Assembly (NCBI GenBank): GCA_030373325.1
Contig: JAUCZB010000009.1
Location: forward strand, 60,304 to 124,303
DNA from: Cyanobium sp. CZS25K
Lineage (GTDB): Bacteria > Cyanobacteriota > Cyanobacteriia > PCC-6307 > Cyanobiaceae
Length of the DNA stretch: 64,000 nucleotides
Direction of reading: 5' to 3'
Shown here in pieces: positions 50,251 through 59,309 of this stretch. Numbering within the stretch: the first letter of the stretch is position 1; every line of letters begins with the position of its first letter. Below the pieces are notes generated by a model that did not search any database, was not told the DNA's origin, and saw only the letters and a list, made by a program, of their open reading frames with translations. The translations under genes and the position numbers were made by a program.

Positions 50251-52653
50251 ATGGCCAGAACCACCAGTCGGGAAGCAGCTCTGGAGCGCCGCAAGGCCCT
50301 CACCAACGGCGGCAAGAAAGCCTCCGCCCAGTTCATGTCCTCCCCTGGTCGGGTGCGCACCGCCGCCGATGCCCAGCGCAGCCGCACCGAAGCGGAGCGT
50401 CCCGCCCCTGCCGCGGCGGCGCCTGCCCAGGCCGCCCCACGCAGCAGCGGTCCCGCCCCGCGCCGAGCCTCCGCCTCCCTGAGCGCCGCCCCCGCTTCCG
50501 GCCATCGCAGCAACGCCAAGCCGTTGGCGAACCCCAGCCGGAACCTGGTGCTGGAGCGCCGTGAAGCCCTCTCCCGCCGCGGCAAGCGCGCCGACACCTC
50601 CAGTGACCGGACCCGCCAGGACGTGATGCGCGCCGCCAAAGCCGCGCCCCCTGCCACGACCGCCGCCGCGACCTCCACCGATCGCCCCTGTGGCTGCAAG
50701 GACGCCAAGGCGGCGTCGGCCGCTGCCGCCAGCAGCTCCGCCGGCCTGGGGGCGTCCCTGGCCAACCGCAACAGCCGCAGCGGTGAGCGCCGCAACGGGG
50801 CCAAACGGACGGCCCAGCACAACCCCAGCCGGGCGATCGTGATGGCCCGCCGCGAGGCCCTCTCCAAGCGCGGCAAGTCCGCCAGCACCCCCACCAGCGC
50901 CGTGGCAGCATCGGTGGCGCGCCAGGCCAACCCCGACATGAGCAGCCGCGAGCTGGCCCAGAAGGTGCGCGAGCTGAAGTGCAAGGTGGGCTCCGCCGGC
51001 AGCTCCCGCAGCGGCGGCACCCGTCCCACCGGCCCCCGGCGCGGCCAGGCGAAGATCGACGCCGCCGCCGATGCCCACTGGAAGGTGGGGGTGAGCGAAA
51101 CGGTACGGGGCCAGGTCGTCACCGGCACCCAGGCCAACCGCTCCCTCAAGACCACCGGCAACGAGGCCAGCACCTGCCGGCCGATCACCGGCACCGACTA
51201 TCTGGGCGCCGAGATCTTCCGCACCTTCTGCCAGAACGAACCCACCCCCCTCCAGCCCGCCAAGGTGAGGGTGAGCGCCACCACCCACGGCAACCGGGTC
51301 ACGGGCAATGAGGTGGGCCGCTCCGAGAAGGTCACCGGCGACGAACCGGGCACCTGCAAGAACGTCACCGGCACCGAATACATCTCCGCCAACCAGAGCG
51401 CCGCCTGGTGTGGCGAATCCAGCCCTTCCCCCCGCAAGGTGGGGCTGACCCGCACCAGCGCCGGCCGCCCGGTCTCCGGGGTCATCGTGGAACGCTCCGA
51501 GCGGGTCACCGGCAACGAGCCCGGCGCCGATCGCCAGCTCACCGGCACCCAGTACGTGGGCGACCAGTCCCAGGTTCCCGGCCGCGCCCCCACCAAGGTC
51601 AGCAGCCTCCACACCCTGCGGGGCACCGGCATCACCGGCACCCACGTGGGCCGCAGCGAGCACGTCACCGGCGACGAACCCGGCTCCTGCCGCCTGGTCA
51701 CCGGCGACGAATACATCGGCTCCCAGCAGTACGAGCGCTTCTGCGGCACCAAGCCGGCAGCGGAGGCTCCCAAGGTGGGCTTCAGCGTCACCAACAAGGC
51801 GCTGGTGGTGAGCGGCACCCGCACCGGCCGTTCCGAGAAGGTCACCGGCGATGAGCCCGGCACCTGCAAGGCGGTCACCGGCACCCCCTACGCCGGCATG
51901 GAACAGGCCGGCACCTGGTGCTCCTCCGACCGGGTGGCCGAGATCCGCCAGCGCACCCCCGCCCGCCAGGGCACGCCTGGCCACCGGCTCAGCGGCCTGC
52001 AGCCCGGCATCAACGGCGTCATGACCGGCGCTGAGCGCGGCGCCTGCGAAGACGTCACCGGCACCCCCTACATCGGCGGCGACCAGCTGGCGGAGGCCTG
52101 CGGTGCCGCCACCACCCACGACGCCGATTTCCCCCAGCCCCTGTCCGGCAAGCCCTGGCAGCAGTTCAGTGTCCAGTCCCCGGCCCGGGCCGCTCAGACG
52201 GCCAACCAGCGATCCGGTGGCGTCACAGGCAACAGCTACGAACAGGGCAACCGCATCACCGGCCCCTTCGACATGGCCGCCGACAAGGTGACCGGCACCG
52301 AACAGTTCCGCTTCGATCGTCGCGGTCCCGAACGGGTGAAGCTGCGGCAGCCGGAAGCGCCAGTGACCGTCGATGAGGATGCCCGTCCCACCTCCCGCGT
52401 CACCGGCGAGGGCATCTCCGCCGGCCTCAACATCACCGGCGACGACTGGGATCGCGGCAAGCACGTGACCGGTACCGAAGGGGCTTCGGCCCGGCGTCGG
52501 AACCCCAGCAGGGTCGGCCCGATGTCGGCCATGCCAGGGTTCCAGAACAAGCGCAACGAGACCCTGCCCGAGCCCACCAACAAGATCACCGGATCCAGCG
52601 GCAGCACCAGCTCCGGCTCCCTGATCACGGTCTCCGGCGGAGCCCGCGGCTGA
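50251..52653 (+). CDS. csoS2: Carboxysome assembly scaffold CsoS2
   Basis: Intrinsically disordered scaffold of 800 residues that binds RuBisCO and shell. Four N-terminal repeats with basic helices occur near residues 6, 93, 191 and 229 (for example VLERREALSRRGK and VMARREALSKRGK); in known homologues these bind RuBisCO. Six middle repeats run from about residue 278 to 620, each with VTG/VSG triplets such as RSEKVTGDEPGTCKNVTGTE. The third middle repeat lacks the cysteines (NEPGADRQLTGTQY). The C-terminal region with VTG motifs (ITGDDWDRGKHVTGTEG) ends in ITVSGGARG. No obvious slippery heptamer for a CsoS2A/B frameshift. Confidence 0.97.
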   Translation: MARTTSREAALERRKALTNGGKKASAQFMSSPGRVRTAADAQRSRTEAERPAPAAAAPAQAAPRSSGPAPRRASASLSAAPASGHRSNAKPLANPSRNLVLERREALSRRGKRADTSSDRTRQDVMRAAKAAPPATTAAATSTDRPCGCKDAKAASAAAASSSAGLGASLANRNSRSGERRNGAKRTAQHNPSRAIVMARREALSKRGKSASTPTSAVAASVARQANPDMSSRELAQKVRELKCKVGSAGSSRSGGTRPTGPRRGQAKIDAAADAHWKVGVSETVRGQVVTGTQANRSLKTTGNEASTCRPITGTDYLGAEIFRTFCQNEPTPLQPAKVRVSATTHGNRVTGNEVGRSEKVTGDEPGTCKNVTGTEYISANQSAAWCGESSPSPRKVGLTRTSAGRPVSGVIVERSERVTGNEPGADRQLTGTQYVGDQSQVPGRAPTKVSSLHTLRGTGITGTHVGRSEHVTGDEPGSCRLVTGDEYIGSQQYERFCGTKPAAEAPKVGFSVTNKALVVSGTRTGRSEKVTGDEPGTCKAVTGTPYAGMEQAGTWCSSDRVAEIRQRTPARQGTPGHRLSGLQPGINGVMTGAERGACEDVTGTPYIGGDQLAEACGAATTHDADFPQPLSGKPWQQFSVQSPARAAQTANQRSGGVTGNSYEQGNRITGPFDMAADKVTGTEQFRFDRRGPERVKLRQPEAPVTVDEDARPTSRVTGEGISAGLNITGDDWDRGKHVTGTEGASARRRNPSRVGPMSAMPGFQNKRNETLPEPTNKITGSSGSTSSGSLITVSGGARG

Positions 52654-52660
52654 ACCCCTG

Positions 52661-54196
52661 ATGCCCCGCCGACCGGCCCCCCCGATCCGTCCCCTCGCCC
52701 CAAGAGCTCCCCGCCGCCGGCCCGATGCACCTGGTGGCGCCGAGCTCTCCCGCCGCCTGGCGGCCGTGCGGCTCGGCCAGGCGGCCCTCAGCCTCCATCC
52801 GCTCAGCGACAACGCCGCCAACGCGGCCCTGCAGAACTACGACCGCAGCGTCAAGGACGCCTTCGATCGGATCGTGCCCGTGCTCAAGCGGCTCTCCGCC
52901 CTTCAGCACGAGGATGATTTCGTGCAGCGCGCCCAGGCCCTGGCCGAGGCGGAACTGGGCTTCAGCCTGCCCCTGCCGATCCTGGAAAAGGCCTGGGTCA
53001 GCCAGCTCGACATGCGCAGCCTGTTCGCCTGGTGCGTCTTCGAGACCTACGAACAGACCAGCGACGGCTTCTTCCGCGACGATCCGCTCCGCGGCCAGCC
53101 GGGCAGCCAGGCGGCGGAGGACTTCAACGCCTTCCTGCTCTCCTGCGGCTTCCACCTGCTGGATGTGACGCCCTGCGCCGACGGCCGGCTGGCCCATGCC
53201 ATCGCCTTCGCCCTGCGGTTGCCCTTCAGCTCGGTGCGGCGCCGTCCCCATGCCGGTGCCCTGTTCGACGTGGAGAACACGGTCAACCGCTGGGTCAAGA
53301 CCGAACATCGGCGCTACCGGGAGGGGGTTCCCAATCCCGCCCACGACGACACCCGTTACCTGAAGGTGGTGCTCTACCACTTCAGTTCCCTCGATCCGAC
53401 GCACGAGGGCTGTGCCGCCCACGGCAGCGACGACGCCCTGGCGGCCAGCTGCGGCCGAGCGCGGCTGATGGAGTTCCAGCAGGCGGTGGAGAACAGCTTC
53501 TGCTGCGGCGCCTCCGTCGACCTGCTGCTGCTGGGGATCGACACCGACACCGACGCCATCCGGGTGCACGTGCCCGGCATGGACGGCAGCACCCGTCTGG
53601 ATCAGTGGCTCGATGCCGCCACGGTCTACGAGGCGACGCGCCACCTTCACCCCGAGGAGGCCCGGCGCCGGATCGCCGAACTGACGGAGGCGGCCGCAGC
53701 CAGCACCCCCGATCCGGGCATGGTGCGCCTGATCGCCAGGCTGCTGGAGCACAACATCTCCCAGATCGACTACGTGCGCCAGTACCACGGCGGCCACTAC
53801 GCCGATGCCGGCCATGCGGAGCGTTTCATCGGCGTGGGCATCGGTTTCAAGGAGATCCACCTGCGCAACCTCACCTACTTCGCCTACATGGACACCGTGG
53901 AGGAGGGCGCTCCGGACATGGACGTGGGGGTGAAGATCTTCAAGGGCCTCAACGTCTCCCGCGGACTGCCGGTGCCGGTGGTGGTGCGCTTCGACTACAA
54001 CGGCAAGGTGCCCGGTGCCCGGGAGCGGGCGGTGCGCCATGCCCAGCGGGTGCAGGAAGCGATCGAGAACCGCTACCCCGACCTTTTCTCCCAGGGCCTG
54101 CTGCATGCCCTGCTCACCGTCCGCGACCAGGAACGGCACACGCCCGCCGAAGCGGTAGGTTCCACCATCAGCCTCGCCACCGCAGGAGGGCACTGA
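52661..54196 (+). CDS. csoSCA: Carboxysomal carbonic anhydrase CsoSCA (CsoS3)
   Basis: Beta-type carboxysomal carbonic anhydrase of 511 residues, converting bicarbonate to CO2 for RuBisCO. The zinc ligands match the known enzyme by spacing: Cys172 in VTPCADGRLAH, His240 in LYHFSSLD and Cys251 in HEGCAAHGSDD, with the Asp174/Arg176 dyad in CADGR. The basic proline-rich N terminus fits RuBisCO or CsoS2 recruitment. It begins 7 bases after csoS2 and 2 bases before csoS4A. Confidence 0.97.
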   Translation: MPRRPAPPIRPLAPRAPRRRPDAPGGAELSRRLAAVRLGQAALSLHPLSDNAANAALQNYDRSVKDAFDRIVPVLKRLSALQHEDDFVQRAQALAEAELGFSLPLPILEKAWVSQLDMRSLFAWCVFETYEQTSDGFFRDDPLRGQPGSQAAEDFNAFLLSCGFHLLDVTPCADGRLAHAIAFALRLPFSSVRRRPHAGALFDVENTVNRWVKTEHRRYREGVPNPAHDDTRYLKVVLYHFSSLDPTHEGCAAHGSDDALAASCGRARLMEFQQAVENSFCCGASVDLLLLGIDTDTDAIRVHVPGMDGSTRLDQWLDAATVYEATRHLHPEEARRRIAELTEAAAASTPDPGMVRLIARLLEHNISQIDYVRQYHGGHYADAGHAERFIGVGIGFKEIHLRNLTYFAYMDTVEEGAPDMDVGVKIFKGLNVSRGLPVPVVVRFDYNGKVPGARERAVRHAQRVQEAIENRYPDLFSQGLLHALLTVRDQERHTPAEAVGSTISLATAGGH

Positions 54197-54198
54197 CC

Positions 54199-54507
54199 AT
54201 GTTGATCTGCAAGGTGGTCAAGCCCCTGGTCTCCACCAACCGCATCCCCGATTTCGAGCACAAGCACCTGCAGGTGGTGCTCGACGGCAGCACCCAGAAG
54301 GTGGCTGTCGACGCGGTGGGCTGCATCCCGGGCGACTGGGTGATCTGCGTGGGCAGCTCGGCCGCCAGGGAAGCGGCGGGGAGCAAGTCCTATCCCAGTG
54401 ATCTCACGATCGTCGGGATCATCGACCACTGGGATCCCGACGCCGGCAAGCCCAGCCCGACGCCAACCGCCGCCCCGGCCCCGCCGACCCAGGGGGGGAG
54501 CGCCTGA
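54199..54507 (+). CDS. csoS4A: Carboxysome vertex protein CsoS4A
   Basis: Pentameric (BMV/EutN-type) vertex protein of 102 residues. LICKVVKPLVSTNRIPDFEH, CIPGDWVICVGSSAAREAAG and DLTIVGIIDHWD are the family landmarks. A proline/alanine tail of about 20 residues (GKPSPTPTAAPAPPT) is longer than in most CsoS4A proteins. AGGAGG lies 9 bases before ATG. Its stop overlaps the csoS4B start (TGATG). Confidence 0.96.
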   Translation: MLICKVVKPLVSTNRIPDFEHKHLQVVLDGSTQKVAVDAVGCIPGDWVICVGSSAAREAAGSKSYPSDLTIVGIIDHWDPDAGKPSPTPTAAPAPPTQGGSA

Positions 54508-54758
54508 TGGAGATCATGCAGGTCACCGGCTCCCTGGTCTGCACCCAGCGGGTCCCCGGCCTCGAGCACTGGAATCTGCGGGTGCTGCGCAGCACCAAGG
54601 GCAAGCTCAGCGTCGCCGTCGATCCCGTCGGGGCCTCGCCAGGCAACTGGGTGTTCACCGCCAGCGGTTCCGCGGCCCGCTTCGCCTGCGGCAATCCCGA
54701 AACCCATACCGATCTCACCATCGGCGGCATCATCGACTTCTGGGAGCCGGACGGGTAA
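54507..54758 (+). CDS. csoS4B: Carboxysome vertex protein CsoS4B
   Basis: Second pentameric vertex protein of 83 residues. MEIMQVTGSLVCTQRVPGL, GNWVFTASGSAARFACGN and DLTIGGIIDFWEPDG match the family. Pentamers close the 12 vertices of the shell. Start overlaps the csoS4A stop by one base, so coupled translation is likely. Confidence 0.96.
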   Translation: MEIMQVTGSLVCTQRVPGLEHWNLRVLRSTKGKLSVAVDPVGASPGNWVFTASGSAARFACGNPETHTDLTIGGIIDFWEPDG

Positions 54759-54808
54759 GTGCCCCTCCCATCGCCTCCGCTCCAGTTCCTCCTCCCCCCG
54801 TCCGTCCC

Positions 54809-55435
54809 ATGGCCAGCCGCACACCCCGCACCGGTCCCGACGCCACTCCCACGCCGGCCGCTGCCGCCGAACCGGCGCCAGCGGCGCCTGAAACGCCGGT
54901 GGCGGCTGCCGCCACCAGCCCGCCGGCCCTGCCACCGGCCGCAGTGACCAAGCCGGCGGATCCCAAACCGGCCGCCACCCGGGCCCCACGGGCGAGCCGA
55001 CAGCCGCGTCGGACCCCAGCCACCGCCACCACCGCACGCTCCAGCGCCTCCAGCTCCAGCCCCAGCCGCCGCGGCAGCGGTCGTGCCGGCACCCCCCCCA
55101 AGACCCCCTCTCCCCGTACCCCCTCCATGGCCCCCACCATCCACGGCATCGCCCTTGGTCTGATCGAAACCCGTGGCCTGGTGCCGGCGATCGAGGCGGC
55201 TGACGCCATGACCAAGGCCGCAGAAGTCACCCTGATCGCGCGGGAATTCGTCGGTGGCGGCTACGTCACCGTGATGGTGCGTGGTGAAACCGGTGCGGTG
55301 AACGCCGCCGTGCGGGCCGGTGCCGATGCCTGCGAGCGGGTGGGCGACGGCCTGGTGGCCGCCCACATCATCGCCCGCCCCCACAGCGAGGTGGAGCCTG
55401 CCCTGGCGGCCTCCGGCGTCGGCCGCAGGGGCTGA
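54809..55435 (+). CDS. csoS1E: Shell protein CsoS1E, BMC domain with long N-terminal extension
   Basis: BMC-domain protein of 208 residues. The first 106 residues are a disordered extension rich in Pro, Ala, Thr and Arg (for example SRTPRTGPDATPTPAAAAEP and RASRQPRRTPATATTARSSA). The core from MAPTIHGIALGLIETRG onward is almost identical to CsoS1A. The basic tail may bind RNA, CsoS2 or cytosolic partners; that is inference. CsoS1E with such extensions occurs in some, not all, alpha-cyanobacteria. ATG 54809 is 50 bases after csoS4B. Confidence 0.92.
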   Translation: MASRTPRTGPDATPTPAAAAEPAPAAPETPVAAAATSPPALPPAAVTKPADPKPAATRAPRASRQPRRTPATATTARSSASSSSPSRRGSGRAGTPPKTPSPRTPSMAPTIHGIALGLIETRGLVPAIEAADAMTKAAEVTLIAREFVGGGYVTVMVRGETGAVNAAVRAGADACERVGDGLVAAHIIARPHSEVEPALAASGVGRRG

Positions 55436-55440
55436 GCTGC

Positions 55441-55908
55441 ATGGACGCCGCCCATCCGCGCGTCCTCGGCTACCTGGGCCGCGCGTTGAGCCTGGAGCTG
55501 TCCGCCGTGCAGCAGTACATGACCCAGGCCTCCCTCCTGGAGCTCTGGGGCGAGACGGCCGCCGCCGAGCGCTTCCGCCAGGAAACGGTCGAAGAGATGC
55601 GCCACGCGGAGCGGCTGGTGCAACGCATGCTCCAACTGGGGGTGGCACCGGCCGCCTCCCAGCTGCGGCCGGTGGCCCACGCCGCCGACCTGGACGGTCT
55701 GCTGCGCCTGAATGCCGTTCTCGAGCAGGACCTGATCCAGCACTACGGCGAAGCGATGCGCTTCTGCCTACTGATCGGCGATGGCAACAATGAAGCCTTC
55801 TTCCGCGCGCTGCTGGACGAAGAACAGCACCATGGGGAAGCGATCGTGACCTGGCTGGCCAGCCTGGACAGCGCCCGGTCCAGGTCCCTGCAACGGGCCA
55901 CTTTCTGA
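55441..55908 (+). CDS. Bacterioferritin-like protein of the carboxysome cluster
   Basis: Ferritin-like four-helix protein of 155 residues. Di-iron ligands are visible as Glu in LSLELSAVQQYM, ExxH in VEEMRHAERLV, Glu in NAVLEQDLIQHYGEA and ExxH in DEEQHHGEAIVTW. Such a bacterioferritin-like gene follows csoS4/csoS1 in many alpha-carboxysome operons; its role there is not settled (iron or oxygen handling is possible). ATG 55441 is 5 bases after csoS1E. Confidence 0.88.
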   Translation: MDAAHPRVLGYLGRALSLELSAVQQYMTQASLLELWGETAAAERFRQETVEEMRHAERLVQRMLQLGVAPAASQLRPVAHAADLDGLLRLNAVLEQDLIQHYGEAMRFCLLIGDGNNEAFFRALLDEEQHHGEAIVTWLASLDSARSRSLQRATF

Positions 55909-55922
55909 CGTCCCTCCCCCCC

Positions 55923-57767
55923 TTGCCGGACACCCTTCCCCTCTGCATCCAGCTCAGCTGGCTGATCCCCCTCTACGGGTTCAGCGGCATCGTGCTGTCC
56001 CTCCCCTGGGCCACGGGCTGGGTCAAGCGCAACGGCCCCCGACCGGCGGCCTACCTCAACCTGCTGGTCACCCTGCTGGCGGTGCTGCACGGCAGCCTGG
56101 TGCTGCGCGACGTGCTCGCTCTCGGCCCCCAGCATCTCGACATCGGCTGGTTCTCGGCGGCGGATCTGGATCTGCGCATCGGTTTCGATCTTTCCCTCAC
56201 CAACCTGGCCGCCCTGGAGCTCGTCACCTTCATGAGCCTGGTGGGGCAGGTGTTTGCCCTGGGTTATCTCGACAAGGAATGGTCCCTGGCCCGCTTCTAC
56301 GCCCTTGTGGGGTTCTTCGAAGGGGCCATGGCCGGGGTGGTGCTGAGCAGCAACCTGTTCATGAGCTATTTCCTGCTGGAAATGCTCACCCTTTCCACCT
56401 ATCTGCTGGTGGGCTTCTGGTACGCCCAGCCCCTGGTGGTGACCGCCGCCCGCGATGCCTTCCTCACCAAACGGGTGGGCGACGTGCTGCTGCTGATGAG
56501 CGTGGTGGCCCTGTCGGCCTGGGCCGGGTCCCTGGAATTCACTGATCTCTATGCCTGGTCGGCGAGCGGGACCCTGCCGGCGCTGGGCGCCACGCTGCTG
56601 GGCCTGGGGCTGATCGCCGGACCGATGGGCAAGTGCGCCCAGTTCCCGATGCACCTCTGGCTGGATGAAGCCATGGAAGGCCCGAACCCGGCCTCCATCC
56701 TGCGCAACTCCGTGGTGGTGACCTGCGGTGCGGTGGTGCTGCTCAAGGTGATGCCCCTGCTGACCATCTCACCGGTCGCCATCGACGTGCTGCTGCTGGT
56801 GGGCACCATCAGCGCCGTGGGTGGCGCCCTGGTATCCATCGCCCAGGTGGACCTGAAACGGGCCTGCTCCTACTCCACCACCTCCTATCTGGGGCTGGTG
56901 TTCGTGGCCATCGCCCTGCAGCAGCCCTTCATCGCCCTGCTGCTGCTCTTCTCCCATGCGGTGGCCAAGGCCGTGCTGTTCATGAGCGTGGGCAGTGTCA
57001 TCGCCACCACCAACTGCCAGGACCTGACCGAACTGGGCGGCCTGGGGTCCCGCATGCCAGCCACCACCACAGGATTCCTGGTGGGGGCGGCGGGCCTGAC
57101 CGGCCTGCTGCCGCTGGGCTGCTTCTGGAGCTTCGGCCTGATGATCGAAGGGCTGAGCAGCCGGGCTCCCTTCTTCGCCGCCGTGGTGCTGATCACCAAC
57201 GCTCTGACGGCTCTCAACCTCACCCGGGTCTACCGCCAGGTGTTCATGGGGTCCCCCCATCCCAAGACCCGCCGCACACCGGAGGTGAACTGGCTGATGG
57301 CCCTGCCCATGGTGAGCGTCTCGGTGCTGGTGCTGGTGACGCCCCTGGTGATGGCCCGCATCGACCGGGTTCCCGGCATCGGCGCCTTCTCGAGCGGCAC
57401 CGCCCTGGTGCTGGTGGGCAGCGGCCTGGCCGGACTGGTGGCGGGCAGCCTGATTCCCCTCGCGGCCTTCTGGTCCCGCTCCCTGCTCCAGCCCCTGCGC
57501 CTTGTGCAGGATCTGCTCGCCTTCGACTTCTACACCGACCGGATCTACCGGGCCACGATTGTGGCCTTTGTGGCCGCCATGGCCAGGCTCACCAACGGGT
57601 TCGACCAGCTGGTGGTGAACGGGCTGGTCAACCGCATCGCCACGGTCTCGATGGGCTCGGCCGAAAGCCTGAAGCTGGGGGTGAGCGGACGGCTTCAGAC
57701 CTACGTCTTCACCGTGGTGGCGGCGATCGTGCTGCTGGTCGGAAGCCTGTCCTGGCTCGGGGGCTGA
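55923..57767 (+). CDS. ndhF4: NDH-1 subunit NdhF4 (CO2-uptake complex)
   Basis: NuoL/NdhF-type membrane subunit of 614 residues with about 14-16 helices. FMSLVGQVFALGYLDKEWSL, MGKCAQFPMHLWLDEAMEGP and FSHAVAKAVLFMSVGSVI are hallmark regions for the proton-pumping antiporter-like fold. With NdhD4 and ChpX it forms the constitutive CO2-uptake NDH-1 complex in the thylakoid. TTG 55923 is the only start near the first helix, 14 bases after the ferritin gene. Confidence 0.95.
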   Translation: MPDTLPLCIQLSWLIPLYGFSGIVLSLPWATGWVKRNGPRPAAYLNLLVTLLAVLHGSLVLRDVLALGPQHLDIGWFSAADLDLRIGFDLSLTNLAALELVTFMSLVGQVFALGYLDKEWSLARFYALVGFFEGAMAGVVLSSNLFMSYFLLEMLTLSTYLLVGFWYAQPLVVTAARDAFLTKRVGDVLLLMSVVALSAWAGSLEFTDLYAWSASGTLPALGATLLGLGLIAGPMGKCAQFPMHLWLDEAMEGPNPASILRNSVVVTCGAVVLLKVMPLLTISPVAIDVLLLVGTISAVGGALVSIAQVDLKRACSYSTTSYLGLVFVAIALQQPFIALLLLFSHAVAKAVLFMSVGSVIATTNCQDLTELGGLGSRMPATTTGFLVGAAGLTGLLPLGCFWSFGLMIEGLSSRAPFFAAVVLITNALTALNLTRVYRQVFMGSPHPKTRRTPEVNWLMALPMVSVSVLVLVTPLVMARIDRVPGIGAFSSGTALVLVGSGLAGLVAGSLIPLAAFWSRSLLQPLRLVQDLLAFDFYTDRIYRATIVAFVAAMARLTNGFDQLVVNGLVNRIATVSMGSAESLKLGVSGRLQTYVFTVVAAIVLLVGSLSWLGG

Positions 57768-57776
57768 ACCGGAACC

Positions 57777-59309
57777 ATGCTGAGTGCCCTGCTGCTGATT
57801 CCCTTCGCCGGCGCCCTCGGCCTGCTCTGCTGGCCGGGCGAGCTGGCCACCGAGCGCATCCGCCGCGCCGCCCTGGCCCTGCTGGGCCTGCAGCTGCTCT
57901 GGAGCCTGCGGGTGCTGCTGGCCTTCGACACCAGCCAGGCGGGGCTGCAGCTGCAGGAGTCCTTCGCCTGGGTCGACAGCATCGGCCTCGACTACCGCCT
58001 GGGCGTCGATGGCCTGGCCCTGCCCCTGGTGCTGGTCAACGCCGCCCTCACCCTGGTGTCGGCCGTCTGCACCCGCGATCTCAGCCAGCGGCCCCGGCTC
58101 TACTTCGCCCTGCTGCTGGTGATCAGCGGGGCGGTGAACGGAGCCTTCCTGTCGGAAAACCTGCTGCTGTTCTTCCTCTTCTACGAGCTCGAACTGATTC
58201 CCCTGTGGCTGCTGATCTCCATCTGGGGCGGCGCCAACCGGGGCTACGCGGCCACCAAGTTCCTGATCTTCACGGCCGTCTCCGGCGTCCTGATCCTGGG
58301 GGCTTTTCTGGGCCTCTCGCTGTTCACCGGCCAGGCTGATTTCAGCATCCACCCGGTGATCACGGCCCAGCTGGGGATGGGCACCCAGCTGGTGCTGCTG
58401 GGGGCGCTGCTGATCGGCTTCGCCATCAAGATCCCCCTGGTGCCTTTCCACACCTGGCTCCCCGATGCCCACACCGAGGCCTCGACGCCGGTGTCGGTGC
58501 TGCTGGCGGGCGTGCTGCTGAAACTGGGCACCTACGGCCTGCTGCGCTTCTGCCTGGGGATGTTCCCGGAGGCCTGGGCCCTGCTCGCCCCGGCTCTGGC
58601 CGTCTGGGCCGCCGTGTCGGTGCTTTACGGCTCCCTGGCGGCCATCGCCCAGCGGGACATGAAGCGGATGGTGGCGTACAGCTCGGTGGGCCACATGGGC
58701 TACATCCTGCTGGCGGCGGCGGCCGCCACCCCCGTCAGCCTGCTCGGGGCCGTCTTCCAGATGGTCAGCCACGGCCTGATCTCCGCCCTGCTGTTCCTGC
58801 TGGTGGGCGTGGTCTACCGCAAGACCCGCACCAGGGATCTGGAGGTGCTGCGCGGCCTGCTCAACCCCGAGCGGGGCCTGCCCTTCACCGGCACGCTGAT
58901 GATCCTGGGGGTCATGGCCAGCGCCGGCATGCCCGGCATGGCCGGCTTCATCTCGGAGTTCCTGGTGTTCCGCGGCAGCCTGGCCGCCTTCCCGCTGGCC
59001 ACCCTGCTGTGCATGGTGGGATCCGGTCTCACCGCGGTGTATTTCCTGCTGCTGGTCAACCGGGCCTTCTTCGGTCGGCTGGCGGTGACCCCAGCCAGTG
59101 GCGATCCGCTGGCGGACTCCCGTCTGGAGGTGCGGCTGCCGGCCGTAGCCCTGCGGGAAACCCTGCCCGCCCTGGCGCTGGCCAGCGGTGTGGTGGGCCT
59201 GGGGGTGCTGCCCTGGGGGCTGGGCAAGCTGAGCGAACAGGCCACCACGGCCATGTCCCAGTTGCCGGCTCTGGTGGCGGCGATCCAGGGCGGAGGACTG
59301 CTGTCATGA
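57777..59309 (+). CDS. ndhD4: NDH-1 subunit NdhD4 (CO2-uptake complex)
   Basis: NuoM/NdhD-type membrane subunit of 510 residues. FFLFYELELIPLWLLISIWG, IPLVPFHTWLPDAHTEAST and KRMVAYSSVGHMGYILLA carry the conserved Glu, Lys and His residues of the proton channel. Partner of NdhF4. Begins 9 bases after ndhF4; its stop overlaps the chpX start by 4 bases. Confidence 0.96.
   Translation: MLSALLLIPFAGALGLLCWPGELATERIRRAALALLGLQLLWSLRVLLAFDTSQAGLQLQESFAWVDSIGLDYRLGVDGLALPLVLVNAALTLVSAVCTRDLSQRPRLYFALLLVISGAVNGAFLSENLLLFFLFYELELIPLWLLISIWGGANRGYAATKFLIFTAVSGVLILGAFLGLSLFTGQADFSIHPVITAQLGMGTQLVLLGALLIGFAIKIPLVPFHTWLPDAHTEASTPVSVLLAGVLLKLGTYGLLRFCLGMFPEAWALLAPALAVWAAVSVLYGSLAAIAQRDMKRMVAYSSVGHMGYILLAAAAATPVSLLGAVFQMVSHGLISALLFLLVGVVYRKTRTRDLEVLRGLLNPERGLPFTGTLMILGVMASAGMPGMAGFISEFLVFRGSLAAFPLATLLCMVGSGLTAVYFLLLVNRAFFGRLAVTPASGDPLADSRLEVRLPAVALRETLPALALASGVVGLGVLPWGLGKLSEQATTAMSQLPALVAAIQGGGLLS

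Noticed and set aside
50251..52130. Repeat array in csoS2 considered as CRISPR
   Set aside because: The repeats are protein-coding, imperfect, about 150 bases long and in frame; no spacers or cas genes.
50251..52653. Programmed frameshift site giving a short CsoS2 form
   Set aside because: I saw no slippery heptamer with a following stem, and cyanobacterial CsoS2 is generally made in full length only.
50230..52821. Very long minus-strand open frame (863 codons) opposite csoS2
   Set aside because: It mirrors the repetitive GC-rich csoS2 gene; its product is Gly/Ala repeats with no family features, and the plus strand has recognised CsoS2 repeats.
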